A stretch of DNA of 64,000 bases from NCBI GenBank assembly GCA_002737725.1, contig NSIP01000004.1:62001-126000 (forward strand), read 5' to 3'. Both the position numbers and the translations under genes were made by a program. The DNA comes from Rhodospirillaceae bacterium (lineage in GTDB: Bacteria; Pseudomonadota; Alphaproteobacteria; Rhodospirillales; Rhodospirillaceae). Each line of letters starts with the position of its first letter. Position 1 is the first letter of the stretch. Shown here one piece after another: positions 17,718 through 27,546 of this stretch. The notes beneath the pieces were generated by a model that ran no database searches, was not told the origin of the DNA, and was given only the letters and a program-made list of their open reading frames with translations.

Positions 17718-18928
17718 GTGCGGGGCATTCGCAACGTTAGCAAAAGGGCAATCATAAAAAACCCGACTGACAATGCATACGGCATCCCAATCGCCCCAGG
17801 AATTGTCGTCATCGCGTTCCCCAGTGTGAACGCTTGCGTAAACATGAATGGCGCGATGATCGCTGCAATCGACGCCAGGCTCGCCAAAGCACCTTGGAGC
17901 TGCCCCTGATTTTTGTCCCCAACCGCGCGCGTGGCGATAGCCTGCATGGCCGGATTAGAAATGGTAAATAAAGCGCCGATCGGAAGGCCAATCAAGAAGA
18001 CCCAGCCGTATGGGGCAGAAGCGTAGAATGAAAACGCAATTGCACCGCAAGCCAGTCCAAAAATCATTGCCGCGCGCTCACCCAAATACTTCAGGACAGG
18101 GCCGATGAGCAAAGCCTGCACAAGTATCGAAAGTGCACCATAGGTTGCAAGCATTAAGCCCACATCTTGCGCGTCCCACGCATAACGGGTTTGGGTATAA
18201 ATCACGATCACTGCGGGGTTCACGTCGAGCGCTAAGCGCACAAAAAACATCGTCAACCCAATCGTCAAAAGGACAGGCGTCGCACGCAACAAGTTCCAAG
18301 AACCAAAGAAATTTGCGTTTCGCCATTTGAAAGAGCTGCGTCGTTCTTTCGGTAGCGATTCCTGCAAAATGAAGAACCCAAAGGTAGCATTGAGCAAACA
18401 CAGCACGGCCGCACACCAAAATGGTGCGCGCACGTCAAAGCCCGCCAAAAAACCACCAACCGCTGGCCCAATGATAAAGCCGAACCCAAACGCTGCCCCC
18501 AGAAGCCCAAAACGCTTGGTGCGCGCATCACCGGTTGTGGTGTCGCTCACGTAGGCCGTCGCCGTCGCGTAACCCGCAGTCGTCACGCCAGACAACACGC
18601 GCCCGACAAACAGCCAGATAACACTGGGGGCCAGCGCCATGAGAATGTAATCAAGCCCCAGGCCCGCCATAGAAATCAGCAGTACAGGGCGACGACCATA
18701 GCGATCTGACAGTGAACCAAGAATTGGTGAGGCAATGAACTGCATCACCGCCCAGGCCGTTCCGAAAAGACCCAACAGCCCCGCAGTATCGGCGATGCTA
18801 CCGCCTTCAAGCTCAACCAAAAGCGTTGGCAGTACGGGTGCCGTGAGCCCAAACGTCAGGCTATCAAGCACCAACGTGATCATCAGAAAACTGAAGGCCC
18901 CGCGCGATGGTTGTGGCGCTTCGGCCAT
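17714..18928 (-). CDS. MFS exporter, Tet/TCR type (upstream paralogue)
   Basis: Encodes 404 residues with 12 predicted membrane helices and the same landmarks as its neighbour: GSLSDRYGRRPVLLIS, FVGRVLSGVTTAGYATATAYVSD and KNQGQLQGALASLASIAAIIAPF. The pair clearly arose by tandem duplication. They are co-translated through an ATGA overlap at 17714-17717. Like other Tet-type MFS proteins it should be a proton-driven inner-membrane exporter. It lies 18 bases downstream of ilvD, on the same strand. Substrate unknown. Confidence 0.92.
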   Translation of the reverse strand: MAEAPQPSRGAFSFLMITLVLDSLTFGLTAPVLPTLLVELEGGSIADTAGLLGLFGTAWAVMQFIASPILGSLSDRYGRRPVLLISMAGLGLDYILMALAPSVIWLFVGRVLSGVTTAGYATATAYVSDTTTGDARTKRFGLLGAAFGFGFIIGPAVGGFLAGFDVRAPFWCAAVLCLLNATFGFFILQESLPKERRSSFKWRNANFFGSWNLLRATPVLLTIGLTMFFVRLALDVNPAVIVIYTQTRYAWDAQDVGLMLATYGALSILVQALLIGPVLKYLGERAAMIFGLACGAIAFSFYASAPYGWVFLIGLPIGALFTISNPAMQAIATRAVGDKNQGQLQGALASLASIAAIIAPFMFTQAFTLGNAMTTIPGAIGMPYALSVGFFMIALLLTLRMPRT

Positions 18929-18946
18929 ACGTAATGTTCGGCGCTG

Positions 18947-20692
18947 CTATATGTCGGCGTACATGTGGGTTTCTGCGCCACCGCCTGGGTGCGTGACTGC
19001 GCCTTCGCGGGCGTCGCCCACAAGCTGCGCATATTTCCACAACGCGCCTGATTGATAGTCGGTCTTGCGCGGTTTCCATTTTTTACGGCGCTTGGCCATC
19101 TCGGCTTTGGACACCTCAAGTTCCATGGTGCCCTTCACAGCATCGATAGTAATAATGTCGCCATTCTTCACCAGCGCGATGGGGCCACCAACTGCAGCTT
19201 CGGGGCCAACGTGCCCAACACAGAAGCCGCGCGTGGCACCTGAAAATCGCCCATCTGTAATCAGCGCCATCTTGTCGCCCATGCCTTGGCCGTAAAGGGC
19301 TGCGGTGGTCGATAACATTTCGCGCATCCCCGGCCCGCCACGCGGACCTTCGTAGCGAATCACTAGCACTTCGCCTTCTTTGTATTTTTTCTTTTGCACA
19401 GCAGCGAAGGCATCTTCTTCGCAATCGAAGCAGCGCGCGGGGCCAGAGAATTTCAAATTGGTCATGCCCGCCACCTTTACAATGGCGCCTTGCGGTGCCA
19501 GCGAGCCCTTCAGGCCGACAACGCCGCCGGTTTTGCTTAAGGGTCTGGTGGTGGGGTAAATGACAGTTTGGTTGGTGGGGAATTTCACATCACGCAAATT
19601 TTGTTCCAGCGTTTTTCCAGTCACGGTCATGCAATCGCCATGCAGATAGCCGCCTTCAAGCAGCGCCTTCAGAAGCACCGAGACACCGCCGATTTTGTAC
19701 ATATCGAGTGCCAAATATTTGCCGCCTGGTTGCAGGTCGGCGATGTAGGGCGTGCGCTTGAAGAAGCGGCAGACATCATCCAGATTCATTTTAATGCCCG
19801 CTTCGTGTGCAATAGCAGGCAAGTGCAGGCCAGCGTTGGTCGAGCCGCCCGAGGCAGCCACCACAACGGCTGCGTTCTCCAAAGATTTTTTAGTCACGAC
19901 ATCGCGGGGCCGAATGCCCGACGCCAGCAGTTCCATCACCGCGCGGCCCGAAGCGGCGGCGTATTGATCGCGGCTGACGTAGGGCGCTGGCGCACCGGCT
20001 GAATTTGGCAAGGCCAAGCCCATGGCTTCCGACACGCAGGCCATGGTGTTGGCGGTGAACTGCCCACCGCAACTGCCCGCCGACGGGCACGCAATGCATT
20101 CAAGGGCCGTGAGATCTTTTTCCGACATGTTGCCAGCGCTGTATTTGCCAACGGCCTCGAACACATCCTTCACGCTGACATCTTTGCCTTTAAACTTGCC
20201 AGGCAAAATGGTGCCGCCGTACATAAACACCGCGGGCACGTTCAATCGCACCATGGCCATCATCATGCCGGGCAAGCTTTTGTCGCAACCCGCCAAGCCC
20301 ACCAGCGCGTCATAGCTATGCCCACGCATAGTCAGCTCTACCGTGTCGGCAATGGCATCACGCGAGGCCAGCGAACTTTTCATTCCCTGGTGACCCATCG
20401 CAATGCCGTCTGTCACTGTAATGGTGGTGAACTCGCGCGGTGAACCACCGCCCTCTTTCACGCCGATTTTGACAGCTTGGGCCTGACGGCTGAGCGAAAT
20501 ATTACAGGGCGCGGCTTCGTTCCAGCAGGTCGCCACGCCGACCAAGGGCTGGTGAATTTCTTTCTCGGTCATGCCCATGGCGTAATAGTAGCTGCGATGC
20601 GGCGCGCGCTCGGGCCCCTCGGTCACATGCCGACTGGGCAGCTTTGCTTTATCGAATTTAGCTTTGGACGGCTTTGGATGAACGAGGGGCAT
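18947..20692 (-). CDS. ilvD: IlvD, dihydroxy-acid dehydratase
   Basis: Catalyses dehydration of 2,3-dihydroxy-isovalerate and -methylvalerate in branched-chain amino acid synthesis. I prefer the ATG at 20692 (581 residues, [10 protein letters not shown]) because GAAGG lies at the right distance; a longer frame begins at 20728. Fe-S cluster and active-site signatures are present: [11 protein letters not shown] (C56, C63), [31 protein letters not shown], and [23 protein letters not shown]. Length and signatures fit the shorter [2Fe-2S] class rather than the E. coli [4Fe-4S] type. Related sugar-acid dehydratases cannot be fully excluded. Confidence 0.9.
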   Translation of the reverse strand: MPLVHPKPSKAKFDKAKLPSRHVTEGPERAPHRSYYYAMGMTEKEIHQPLVGVATCWNEAAPCNISLSRQAQAVKIGVKEGGGSPREFTTITVTDGIAMGHQGMKSSLASRDAIADTVELTMRGHSYDALVGLAGCDKSLPGMMMAMVRLNVPAVFMYGGTILPGKFKGKDVSVKDVFEAVGKYSAGNMSEKDLTALECIACPSAGSCGGQFTANTMACVSEAMGLALPNSAGAPAPYVSRDQYAAASGRAVMELLASGIRPRDVVTKKSLENAAVVVAASGGSTNAGLHLPAIAHEAGIKMNLDDVCRFFKRTPYIADLQPGGKYLALDMYKIGGVSVLLKALLEGGYLHGDCMTVTGKTLEQNLRDVKFPTNQTVIYPTTRPLSKTGGVVGLKGSLAPQGAIVKVAGMTNLKFSGPARCFDCEEDAFAAVQKKKYKEGEVLVIRYEGPRGGPGMREMLSTTAALYGQGMGDKMALITDGRFSGATRGFCVGHVGPEAAVGGPIALVKNGDIITIDAVKGTMELEVSKAEMAKRRKKWKPRKTDYQSGALWKYAQLVGDAREGAVTHPGGGAETHMYADI

Positions 20693-20762
20693 GGTGTTGG
20701 CCTTCAATGGTCGCGGAGTGATGCGCATTCATAGGAAATTGAGGGAAGAAACGCTAGACGCC

Positions 20763-22080
20763 TTAATTTGAAATCGTACTGACCAGAGCACCAGAAGCTC
20801 TTTCAACCACATCACCCCAATGGCGGCATTTGGTTTGCCAAATGTGGCGTACACTGGGGTACCAGGGAGATGTGTCGTGGCCTGCGAACCAATACCAGGG
20901 GCGGCCTTCGACCAACGGCGTGAAGCATAATGTTGGTATGTCCAGTGCGCCAGCTATATGAATAGTGGTATTGCTCGTCGAGATCACCATGTCCATGGCT
21001 GCCGCTTGGGCGGCGAAGACGTCCACGTCGGCAACAGGGTCAATCGCGTGGTCGACGAAAGTGCTTGCGCCACTGGCAGCAATGTCTTGGCCACATCGCC
21101 GTATTGCAATGACACAAAGCGCACACCGGGTGTTTTAAGAATCGGCTCCCATTGATCGAGCGCCACCGACTTACTTCTGCGCGCCGACTCATTGCAGCTT
21201 TGCCACGACACACCGATCAAAGGCACCTGCCCGGGTAGCGCGGCGTAGCGCGCTTTTAGTTCTGCGACCTTCGCAGTGTCAGCTTTCAGGTAGCCACTGT
21301 GTTGCAGAAAGTGCGCCATGTTGGGGCGAAATGCCGGGCCCAATTCCGAGATCGAGGCCTGCACATCGGTTTGGGAATGCCCACATGCCAGCCTTTGTGA
21401 ACCGGGTTGGTAAAAAGCGCGCACGATAGTCGGCCCACCCCATCACAAGATGGCCTTGCGATAGCCGCACGACAGCGCGCTTTTGAATCACGGCCGGATC
21501 ATCGGATTGCATGCGAGCCAATTGATCGGCGACTTCCAGCTACTTCAAACCGTTGCCTTTAAACTCGCAGACAAGACCCAAATTGCTCAGCACGTGCCGG
21601 TCATCAGGCCTCAAGCGGGCTGCCGGTCTCAAAACTATGTTGCGTAGCCGGGAGATCGCCCAACTCCAACTGCATCGCCTCGAGGTCGTTCCGAACGTCA
21701 GCTTTCTTCTGCTCTAATGCCGTGGCGCGAGTAAACGTAGCCGCCGCCTCGGCGAATTGCTTGCTGTTGCTGAAAGCGTGGCCAAGCTCGGCTTCTTGCA
21801 CAGCCGTTGGTGGGCGCAAGTGATGGGATGTTTGAAATGCAGCAATGGCCTGGGGTCACTACTTCTGAAATTGATGCGCGCGGGCCAGCTCGATCCATAC
21901 CTCGGGCTCGGCAGTCGACGACAGGCCCAGCGCCAAGTGCATGGCCGCGCGCGGGTAATTATTTTTATAAAATAGCGCACGACCAATGATGACGTTGGCC
22001 TCGGCATTGGTGGCATCCAGTGCCAACAATTCGCAGCCCAAGCCCTCGGCCAGATCAAACGACCAGCTCCAAGGGCTCAA
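20763..22080 (-). pseudogene. Shattered TPR / glycosyltransferase-like gene
   Basis: At least five reading-frame pieces, in order on the minus strand, reconstruct one protein. First come TPR-like helices (ALDATNAEANVIIGRALFYKNNYPRAAMHLALG at 21859-22080; LGHAFSNSKQFAEAAATFTRATALEQ at 21604-21819; HVLSNLGLVCEFKGNG near 21550-21600). Then comes DDPAVIQKRAVVRLSQGHLVMGWADYRARF, and finally a GT-B-like C-terminus (LIGVSWQSCNESARRSKSVALDQW; AMDMVISTSNTTIHIAGALDIPTLCF). Frameshifts occur near 21610, 21420 and 21060, and an in-frame TAG is near 21540. The layout matches TPR proteins ending in a glycosyltransferase-9-like domain, often linked to flagellin or surface glycosylation. Confidence 0.85.
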
Positions 22081-22201
22081 GCCCGCCCCGCAGTATCATC
22101 GCAAGGGCTGTTTTTAAATCGGGTGGTGGCGGTGGAACAGAAATGGATCAAGACTGTTGGGCTTGGGAAAGAATGGCAAGCCTTACAAAATAAACCATGT
22201 G

Positions 22202-22224
22202 ACCCTCTCCCTTCGGGAGAGGGT
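22202..22224. repeat. Hairpin downstream of valS
   Basis: ACCCTCTCC and GGAGAGGGT form a perfect stem around CTTCG, 18 bases past the valS stop codon. It may terminate valS transcription, although no U-run follows on the minus strand. The sequence type is a common intergenic hairpin in proteobacteria. Confidence 0.55.
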
Positions 22225-22241
22225 AAGCCTAGCTCAGGTGT

Positions 22242-24917
22242 CTACGACCCAATTCTTGCCAAAGCTTCTGACAATTTTGTTTTGGCCTCCATGGCCACGC
22301 GACGGCGTTCGGTGTTTTCGGCAATAATCTCGGGCGGGGCTTTGGACACAAACGCCTCGTTGCTGATTTTTTTATCGACTGCAAGAATATCACTTTCGGC
22401 TTTGGCGATTTCCTTTTTCAGGCGGTCGCGTTCCTTGGCGATGTCGATCACGCCTTCCAACGGCAACATGATGGTGGTATCACCGACAATCACCTGCGCC
22501 GAGCCACCCGGCGTGGGCGTATCCACCGCAACAATTTCCGATAGCCGCGCGTTGGCGCAGATCAGCGTGGCATGAGATGCCATGCGGGCTTTGGTGACGG
22601 CGCTGGCCCCCTTTACTTCGCCTTTGAGTAAAGGGCCGGGAGGAATGTTCATTTCCGAGCGCACCGAGCGAATGGCCGAGATCACATCGACCACCCAATC
22701 CATTTCGGCTTCGGCGTCTGCGTTCGAAAGGCCGTAGTATTTTGGCCATTTCGCTTTGATGAGGCGATATGGGCGAATGATTTTTTGTTCTTCCGCCAGC
22801 TTGTCCCACAGTTCTTGGGTTACATAGGGAATCATCGGCTGGCCGATGTGCAAGATTTGCTCGATCACCCAGGCCGCCGTAGCACGGGTTTCAGATTTGG
22901 CGGCTTCGTCGGTGCCCGCAAACACCGGCTTGGCGAATTCCAAAAACCAATCGCAGAACGCGCCCCAGGTATACTTATAGTATACGTTGGCCGCATCGTT
23001 GAACCGATAGGCTTCGATGGCTTGGCTCACGGTCGCGGCAGCCTCGGCGGTTTTGCCCACAATCCACTTATTCAGCGTGGTCTTGACGGCGCGTGGATCG
23101 AACGCAGCATCAGGCGCGCACTCGTTCATTTGGCAAAAACGCGCCGCGTTCCAAATTTTAGTGATGAAGTTGCGATACCCTGCGATACGATTTTCCGCTA
23201 GCTTGATATCGCGACCTTGCGCCGCCATAGCGGTCAGCGTGAAGCGTACCGCATCGGTGCCGTATTTGTTGCACAGGTCCAAGGGGTCCATGACGTTGCC
23301 CTTGGACTTCGACATCTTCTGGCCCTTCTCATCGCGAACCAAGGCATGGATGTACACATCGCGGAACGGCACTTGGGGCTTGCCGTCAGCATCTTTCATA
23401 AAGTGCATGCCCATCATCATCATGCGGGCGACCCAGAAGAAAATAATGTCAAACCCCGTGACCAGCACATCGCCCGGATAGTAACGCTCAAGCTCGGGCG
23501 TTTTGTCGGGCCAGCCCAACGTCGAGAACGGCCACAGCGCTGACGAGAACCAGGTATCCAGCACGTCTTCGTCACGCTTCAATTCAACATCTTTGCTGTA
23601 TTTTGCTTTGGCAAGTGTGAGGGCCTCCGCTTCGTCCTCGGCCACGAACACTTCACCGTCGGGCGCGTACCACGCCGGAATCTGGTGCCCCCACCACAAC
23701 TGGCGCGAGATGCACCAGGGCTGAATGTTTCGCATCCATTCAAAGAATGTATTTTCCCATGTCTTGGGCACAAAGCGCGTGGCACCGGTCTCAACTGCCT
23801 CGATGCACGGCTTAGCCAACGTAGCCGCGTCGCAATACCATTGGTCCGTCAGCCACGGCTCGATCACCACACCAGACCTGTCGCCATAAGGCACCGTCAT
23901 GGCGTTGTCTTCGACCTTCTCAAGCAGGCCCAACTCTTCCATGGCTTTCAGAATTTTCTCACGCGCCTTGAAGCGATCCATGCCCTGGTAATCTGCCGGT
24001 GCGTTTTCGTTCAACTTGGCGTTCAAATCAAAAATATTGATCATCTCTAAGTTGTTGCGCTTGCCCACCGCGAAGTCGTTGAAGTCGTGTGCAGGTGTAA
24101 TCTTCACCGCGCCCGAGCCCTTATCGGGGTCGGCATATTCATCAGCCACAATCGGAATCCGCCGCCCAACGATAGGCAGAATGCAATTCTTGCCGACCAA
24201 ATGTTTGTAATGCTCGTCATCGGGATGAACCGCCACGCCGGTATCGCCCAACATGGTCTCAGGCCGCGTGGTCCCGACCGTAATATATTTATCGGGCAAA
24301 CCTTCGACGGGATACTTGAAGTACCACATCTTGCCCTTCTGCTCGCGGTTCTCAACCTCAAGGTCCGAGATGGCGGTGTGCAGCTTCGGGTCCCAGTTCA
24401 CCAACCGCTTATCGCGGTAAATCAACTTCTGGCGATGCAGTTCCACGAACACTTTACGAACGGCGACAGATAGGCCCTCGTCCATGGTGAAGCGTTCACG
24501 CTTCCAATCGGGCGAAGCGCCCAGGCGGCGCAATTGGTGCGTGATGGTACCGCCCGACTGTTCTTTCCAACCCCAGACGCGATTCAAAAATGCCTCGCGG
24601 CCCAATTCGTGGCGCGAGGTGGCTGATTGCTCGAGCTGTCGCTCCACCACCATTTGCGTGGCTATGCCCGCATGGTCGGTGCCCGGCTGCCACAGCGCAT
24701 CCTTACCGATCATGCGGTTGTAGCGGATCAGAATGTCTTGCAGCGTGAAGGTGAGCGCATGGCCGATGTGCAAACTTCCCGTCACATTGGGAGGCGGCAT
24801 CATAATGACGTAGGGCTTCGCGCCTGACTTTACATCGGCAGCAAACTCCCCCGCCTTTTCCCAACGGTCATAAAGGCCCTCTTCCACGGCACCGGGTTCA
24901 TAGGTTTTTTCAAGCAT
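22242..24917 (-). CDS. valS: ValS, valyl-tRNA synthetase
   Basis: Encodes 891 residues, the usual size. It charges tRNA-Val in the cytosol and edits mischarged threonine. Class I signatures: HIGH at residues 50-53 (PPPNVTGSLHIGHALTF) and GQKMSKSKGNVMDP near residue 533. The editing domain (TVGTTRPETMLGDTGVAVHP) and the C-terminal coiled coil (IDIAKERDRLKKEIAKAESDILAVDKKI) are intact. It ends in TAG. valS-popZ-tolC-pcm is a common alphaproteobacterial order; here two plus-strand genes separate valS from popZ. Confidence 0.97.
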   Translation of the reverse strand: MLEKTYEPGAVEEGLYDRWEKAGEFAADVKSGAKPYVIMMPPPNVTGSLHIGHALTFTLQDILIRYNRMIGKDALWQPGTDHAGIATQMVVERQLEQSATSRHELGREAFLNRVWGWKEQSGGTITHQLRRLGASPDWKRERFTMDEGLSVAVRKVFVELHRQKLIYRDKRLVNWDPKLHTAISDLEVENREQKGKMWYFKYPVEGLPDKYITVGTTRPETMLGDTGVAVHPDDEHYKHLVGKNCILPIVGRRIPIVADEYADPDKGSGAVKITPAHDFNDFAVGKRNNLEMINIFDLNAKLNENAPADYQGMDRFKAREKILKAMEELGLLEKVEDNAMTVPYGDRSGVVIEPWLTDQWYCDAATLAKPCIEAVETGATRFVPKTWENTFFEWMRNIQPWCISRQLWWGHQIPAWYAPDGEVFVAEDEAEALTLAKAKYSKDVELKRDEDVLDTWFSSALWPFSTLGWPDKTPELERYYPGDVLVTGFDIIFFWVARMMMMGMHFMKDADGKPQVPFRDVYIHALVRDEKGQKMSKSKGNVMDPLDLCNKYGTDAVRFTLTAMAAQGRDIKLAENRIAGYRNFITKIWNAARFCQMNECAPDAAFDPRAVKTTLNKWIVGKTAEAAATVSQAIEAYRFNDAANVYYKYTWGAFCDWFLEFAKPVFAGTDEAAKSETRATAAWVIEQILHIGQPMIPYVTQELWDKLAEEQKIIRPYRLIKAKWPKYYGLSNADAEAEMDWVVDVISAIRSVRSEMNIPPGPLLKGEVKGASAVTKARMASHATLICANARLSEIVAVDTPTPGGSAQVIVGDTTIMLPLEGVIDIAKERDRLKKEIAKAESDILAVDKKISNEAFVSKAPPEIIAENTERRRVAMEAKTKLSEALARIGS

Positions 24918-25209
24918 GGTCTAACGCCGCCACATTTTATATGTCACTTCCACTTGCGAAGGCGTTTTATCCACAATCCGCGCCCCATACTCAACTGTCA
25001 TCACCCGACTGCGCTGAATTGCCCTAAAAAGCTCCCGACTCAAAACGATTTACACCTTTGATTGAACAAATAGTATTTTTACACTTTTATAGAGACAAAA
25101 AACATACGTAGGTACGCGTAATACGTGTTCATTCAAATGCCATATGTCTTGCTGACCTAAAAATATAGTCCGCATGTCAGGTGACAGACAAAATTAATCC
25201 ATAGAGATC
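24918..25209. other. AT-rich intergenic region upstream of valS
   Basis: No gene is seen. The stretch 25050-25200 is clearly more AT-rich than its surroundings and probably carries the valS promoter (minus strand). I see no T-box, riboswitch or clear operator. A short imperfect palindrome (TACGTAGGTACGCGTAATACGT, about 25105-25126) is present without known meaning. Confidence 0.5.
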
Positions 25210-25989
25210 ATGCTCTCTGCGGTGCTTGAAATGACTACGTTGATCACACCGCGTGCGGCCGCGGAATGGTTTCTGTTGGACATGGCGGAAGTGTCAGGCT
25301 TCATGCGAACCAGCTTTGAAACCGCAATGAGCCCGCTGTCAGTCTATGGCACTTACCGGCCCATTTGACCAAGCCTGCCCCCTGGTATTTTGCGGGTTTT
25401 GTCGCACTGGAAGCCAGCGCTATTAACGACATTTTTTAAAGCCGAAGGGGCCGATGATATTTTGCGCGTAATCTTTGCGTAAATGGATCATGTCGTTGGC
25501 CGAGATGATGACGTAGCCTCCGGTTTGACGATGATGTTGCTGCTGATCGGCAGCGACCGCGCCATGAAGCGTGTGATGCCTCATGCGGGTGCGGTAGCAC
25601 AACTGCGCACAGCATTAAAGTCCGGCCCTCCGATTTGGTGGAAAATGTTTGCGCAGCGTTACCGCCTCACCACCGTCCCAGATTCCGCAATCGCATCACG
25701 CATTGCTATGGCACCCGGTGCGGGTCCGCAATTGCCAGAGTCTTTGGGCGAAGGTCAGTCAGAAGATCCCGCGATGCGGCTCGATGCGCTGCGTGTTGCC
25801 CCGGAAAAAGCCGATATCAGCGTTCCTGCGGCGGCAAACGACGCCAAAGGTGACAAAGATATGACCGACCCAGCGCTGGCTGACCAGGACCTGCAAGACC
25901 ATGATGCCATTCCTGAAGACGACTTGCCCATCGATGAGCCGCCAGATGATGGCGTGATTAAATTAGAAGAAAAGCACCTCGTCGATTGA
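25210..25989 (+). pseudogene. Unrecognised gene interrupted by two in-frame stops
   Basis: A single frame runs from ATG at 25210 to the stop at 25987-25989 but is cut by TGA at 25366-25368 and TAA at 25480-25482. The pieces read as protein-like sequence: TPRAAAEWFLLDMAEVSGF; LRVLSHWKPALLTTFFKAEG; and a 168-residue part from ATG 25483 (DRAMKRVMPHAGAVAQLRTAL) ending in a very acidic, proline-containing tail. The shared frame and composition suggest one former gene of about 258 codons. The last part could still be expressed from 25483, as the ATG directly follows the TAA. Family and function are not recognised. Confidence 0.6.
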
Positions 25990-26083
25990 ACGCAATCCGT
26001 TGCCCTACTTTACGGGGCTTGGCGATGTGCTTTAGTGTATGCCCTCTCGCGTTTCCTCCACCACACAATCCAGAAGGTTTTCC

Positions 26084-26590
26084 ATGACGCTGTCGATGTA
26101 TGACATCTCCGTTCCCTCGTTTAATCGGTCCCTGAAGGGCTTGAGGAACGTTCTCGATAAAGCCGAGGCCCATGTGACGGCCAAAAAGCTCGACCCCAAT
26201 GCCCTGCTTCTGGCGCGGCTTTATCCCGATATGTTCCACACCATCCGCCAGGTTCAAACGGCAACCTCCATGATCCATTGGGGCTGCGCGCTGGTGGTGG
26301 GCCTTGAGCGCCCAGATTTGCCCGCCACCGAAGCCACGTTTGCTGACTTGCAAACGCGTATCGCCTCGACGGTTGAGTATGTCAAAGGCTTCGGCCCCGA
26401 TCGCCTCAACGGCACTGAAACAAATAAGGTTGAGTTAAAGTTCCCAGGACGGACGATGGAATTCACCGGCCATTCGTTCATGTTGGAATTCATCATTCCC
26501 AACCTGTATTTCCATACTGCCATGACCTACGCGATCATGCGTCACAGCGGCGTTGAAGTCGGCAAACAAGACTTCCTCGGTCGCGGCTAA
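26084..26590 (+). CDS. DUF1993 family protein
   Basis: Encodes 168 residues from the ATG at 26084, which has AGAAGG upstream; the frame opens earlier at 26039 but that part is unlike the family. The sequence MYDISVPSFNRSLKGLRNVLDKAEAH, LYPDMFHTIRQVQTATSM and PNLYFHTAMTYAIMRHSGVEVGKQDFLG is typical of DUF1993, a DinB-like four-helix bundle of unknown function. The histidines in the last segment are conserved in the family. It stands alone between valS and popZ and is convergent with popZ, sharing a bidirectional terminator. Confidence 0.9.
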   Translation: MTLSMYDISVPSFNRSLKGLRNVLDKAEAHVTAKKLDPNALLLARLYPDMFHTIRQVQTATSMIHWGCALVVGLERPDLPATEATFADLQTRIASTVEYVKGFGPDRLNGTETNKVELKFPGRTMEFTGHSFMLEFIIPNLYFHTAMTYAIMRHSGVEVGKQDFLGRG

Positions 26591-26721
26591 AACTCGATAA
26601 CAACGAAGCGCGCCAACGTTGTTTGACCCGACGTCGGCAGCTTTGTTTGAGGCCACACTCAGGTAATAAAACCTTGGACTTGCTCGAAGCAAATTTATAG
26701 CTGAAGTAAAAAGAAAAGAAA

Positions 26722-26749
26722 AACCCCGGTGGAGAAATCCACCGGGGTT
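26722..26749. terminator. Bidirectional intrinsic terminator between DUF1993 gene and popZ
   Basis: AACCCCGGTGGA, loop GAAA, TCCACCGGGGTT: a perfect 12 bp stem with a stable tetraloop. A-rich sequence on the left becomes a U-rich tail for the minus-strand popZ transcript, and AAGTTTTG follows on the right for the plus strand. It serves both converging genes. Confidence 0.92.
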
Positions 26750-26797
26750 AAGTTTTGTTGCAACGATAGTAAAAGAAAAAATTCTTGGGTTGGTCGC

Positions 26798-27361
26798 TTA
26801 CATGTGCTCGGAACGATTGACGATGCGTTCGATCTCTTGCTTGACCACGCGATCGACAATGTGAGGTAAATTCGTATCCAGCCATTCCTTCAAAATCGGT
26901 GTGCAAATTTCGCGCACCAATTGTTCCAGCGTAATGCCAGTGTTGCCCAGCACGACGGCCCGTTCGCGCGAAACTGCATTGGCCAACTGCGCAATCGATG
27001 CACCGGCTGCCTGCACAGCCGGGTCACCCACTAAGTATTTCTGCGGCTGGTAATCTTGCGGCTGATACTGTTGGGGTTGGTATTGTTGCTGAGGCTGATA
27101 CTGTTGTTGCGGTTCTTCGTAAGCCCCTTGCGGAGCAACTTGCTGCTCGGTCGAGAGTTCCAAAGGCTCAGGCTCAGGTTCCACGGCAACGATGTCTGGG
27201 CCAGGCCCTTCAGGCATCTCATCGAAAATGGATGGATCAGGCTCGGGCTCGGATTCTGGCTGCGCAGGCTTTGCAGCCTCACCGTCATCTTCCGAAAGGA
27301 TCTTTCGAATGGAGGCAAGAATGTCCTCCATCGATGGCTCTTGTTGTCCGTCAGCGCTCAT
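26798..27361 (-). CDS. popZ: PopZ-like polar organizing protein (DUF2497)
   Basis: Encodes 187 residues from the ATG at 27361. PopZ builds a polar matrix that anchors ParB-parS and recruits cell-cycle proteins in alphaproteobacteria. The short N-terminal helix EPSMEDILASIRKILSEDD binds client proteins. The middle is acidic and proline-rich, then Gln/Tyr/Pro-rich with QQYQPQ-type tandem repeats. The C-terminal helices (LEQLVREICTPILKEWLDTNLPHIVDRVVKQEIERIV) drive oligomerisation. The Gln-rich repeat linker is unusual compared with the acidic linker of Caulobacter PopZ. Confidence 0.92.
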   Translation of the reverse strand: MSADGQQEPSMEDILASIRKILSEDDGEAAKPAQPESEPEPDPSIFDEMPEGPGPDIVAVEPEPEPLELSTEQQVAPQGAYEEPQQQYQPQQQYQPQQYQPQDYQPQKYLVGDPAVQAAGASIAQLANAVSRERAVVLGNTGITLEQLVREICTPILKEWLDTNLPHIVDRVVKQEIERIVNRSEHM

Positions 27362-27546
27362 AAGCCGACCACTCCCCGCCACGGCCTTATGCCGTTTGTT
27401 TTCTCGGTTTCTAGGCCATAGGGCTTAATAATTCTCTAACAGACGCAGGGCATTAACGCGATGGGAGATTGCGAGATGACTCTTTCGCCCGGAAATCCGA
27501 GGTAACTAAGTTGTTTTAGACCTAAGAAATAGGCCCAAAATACCCC

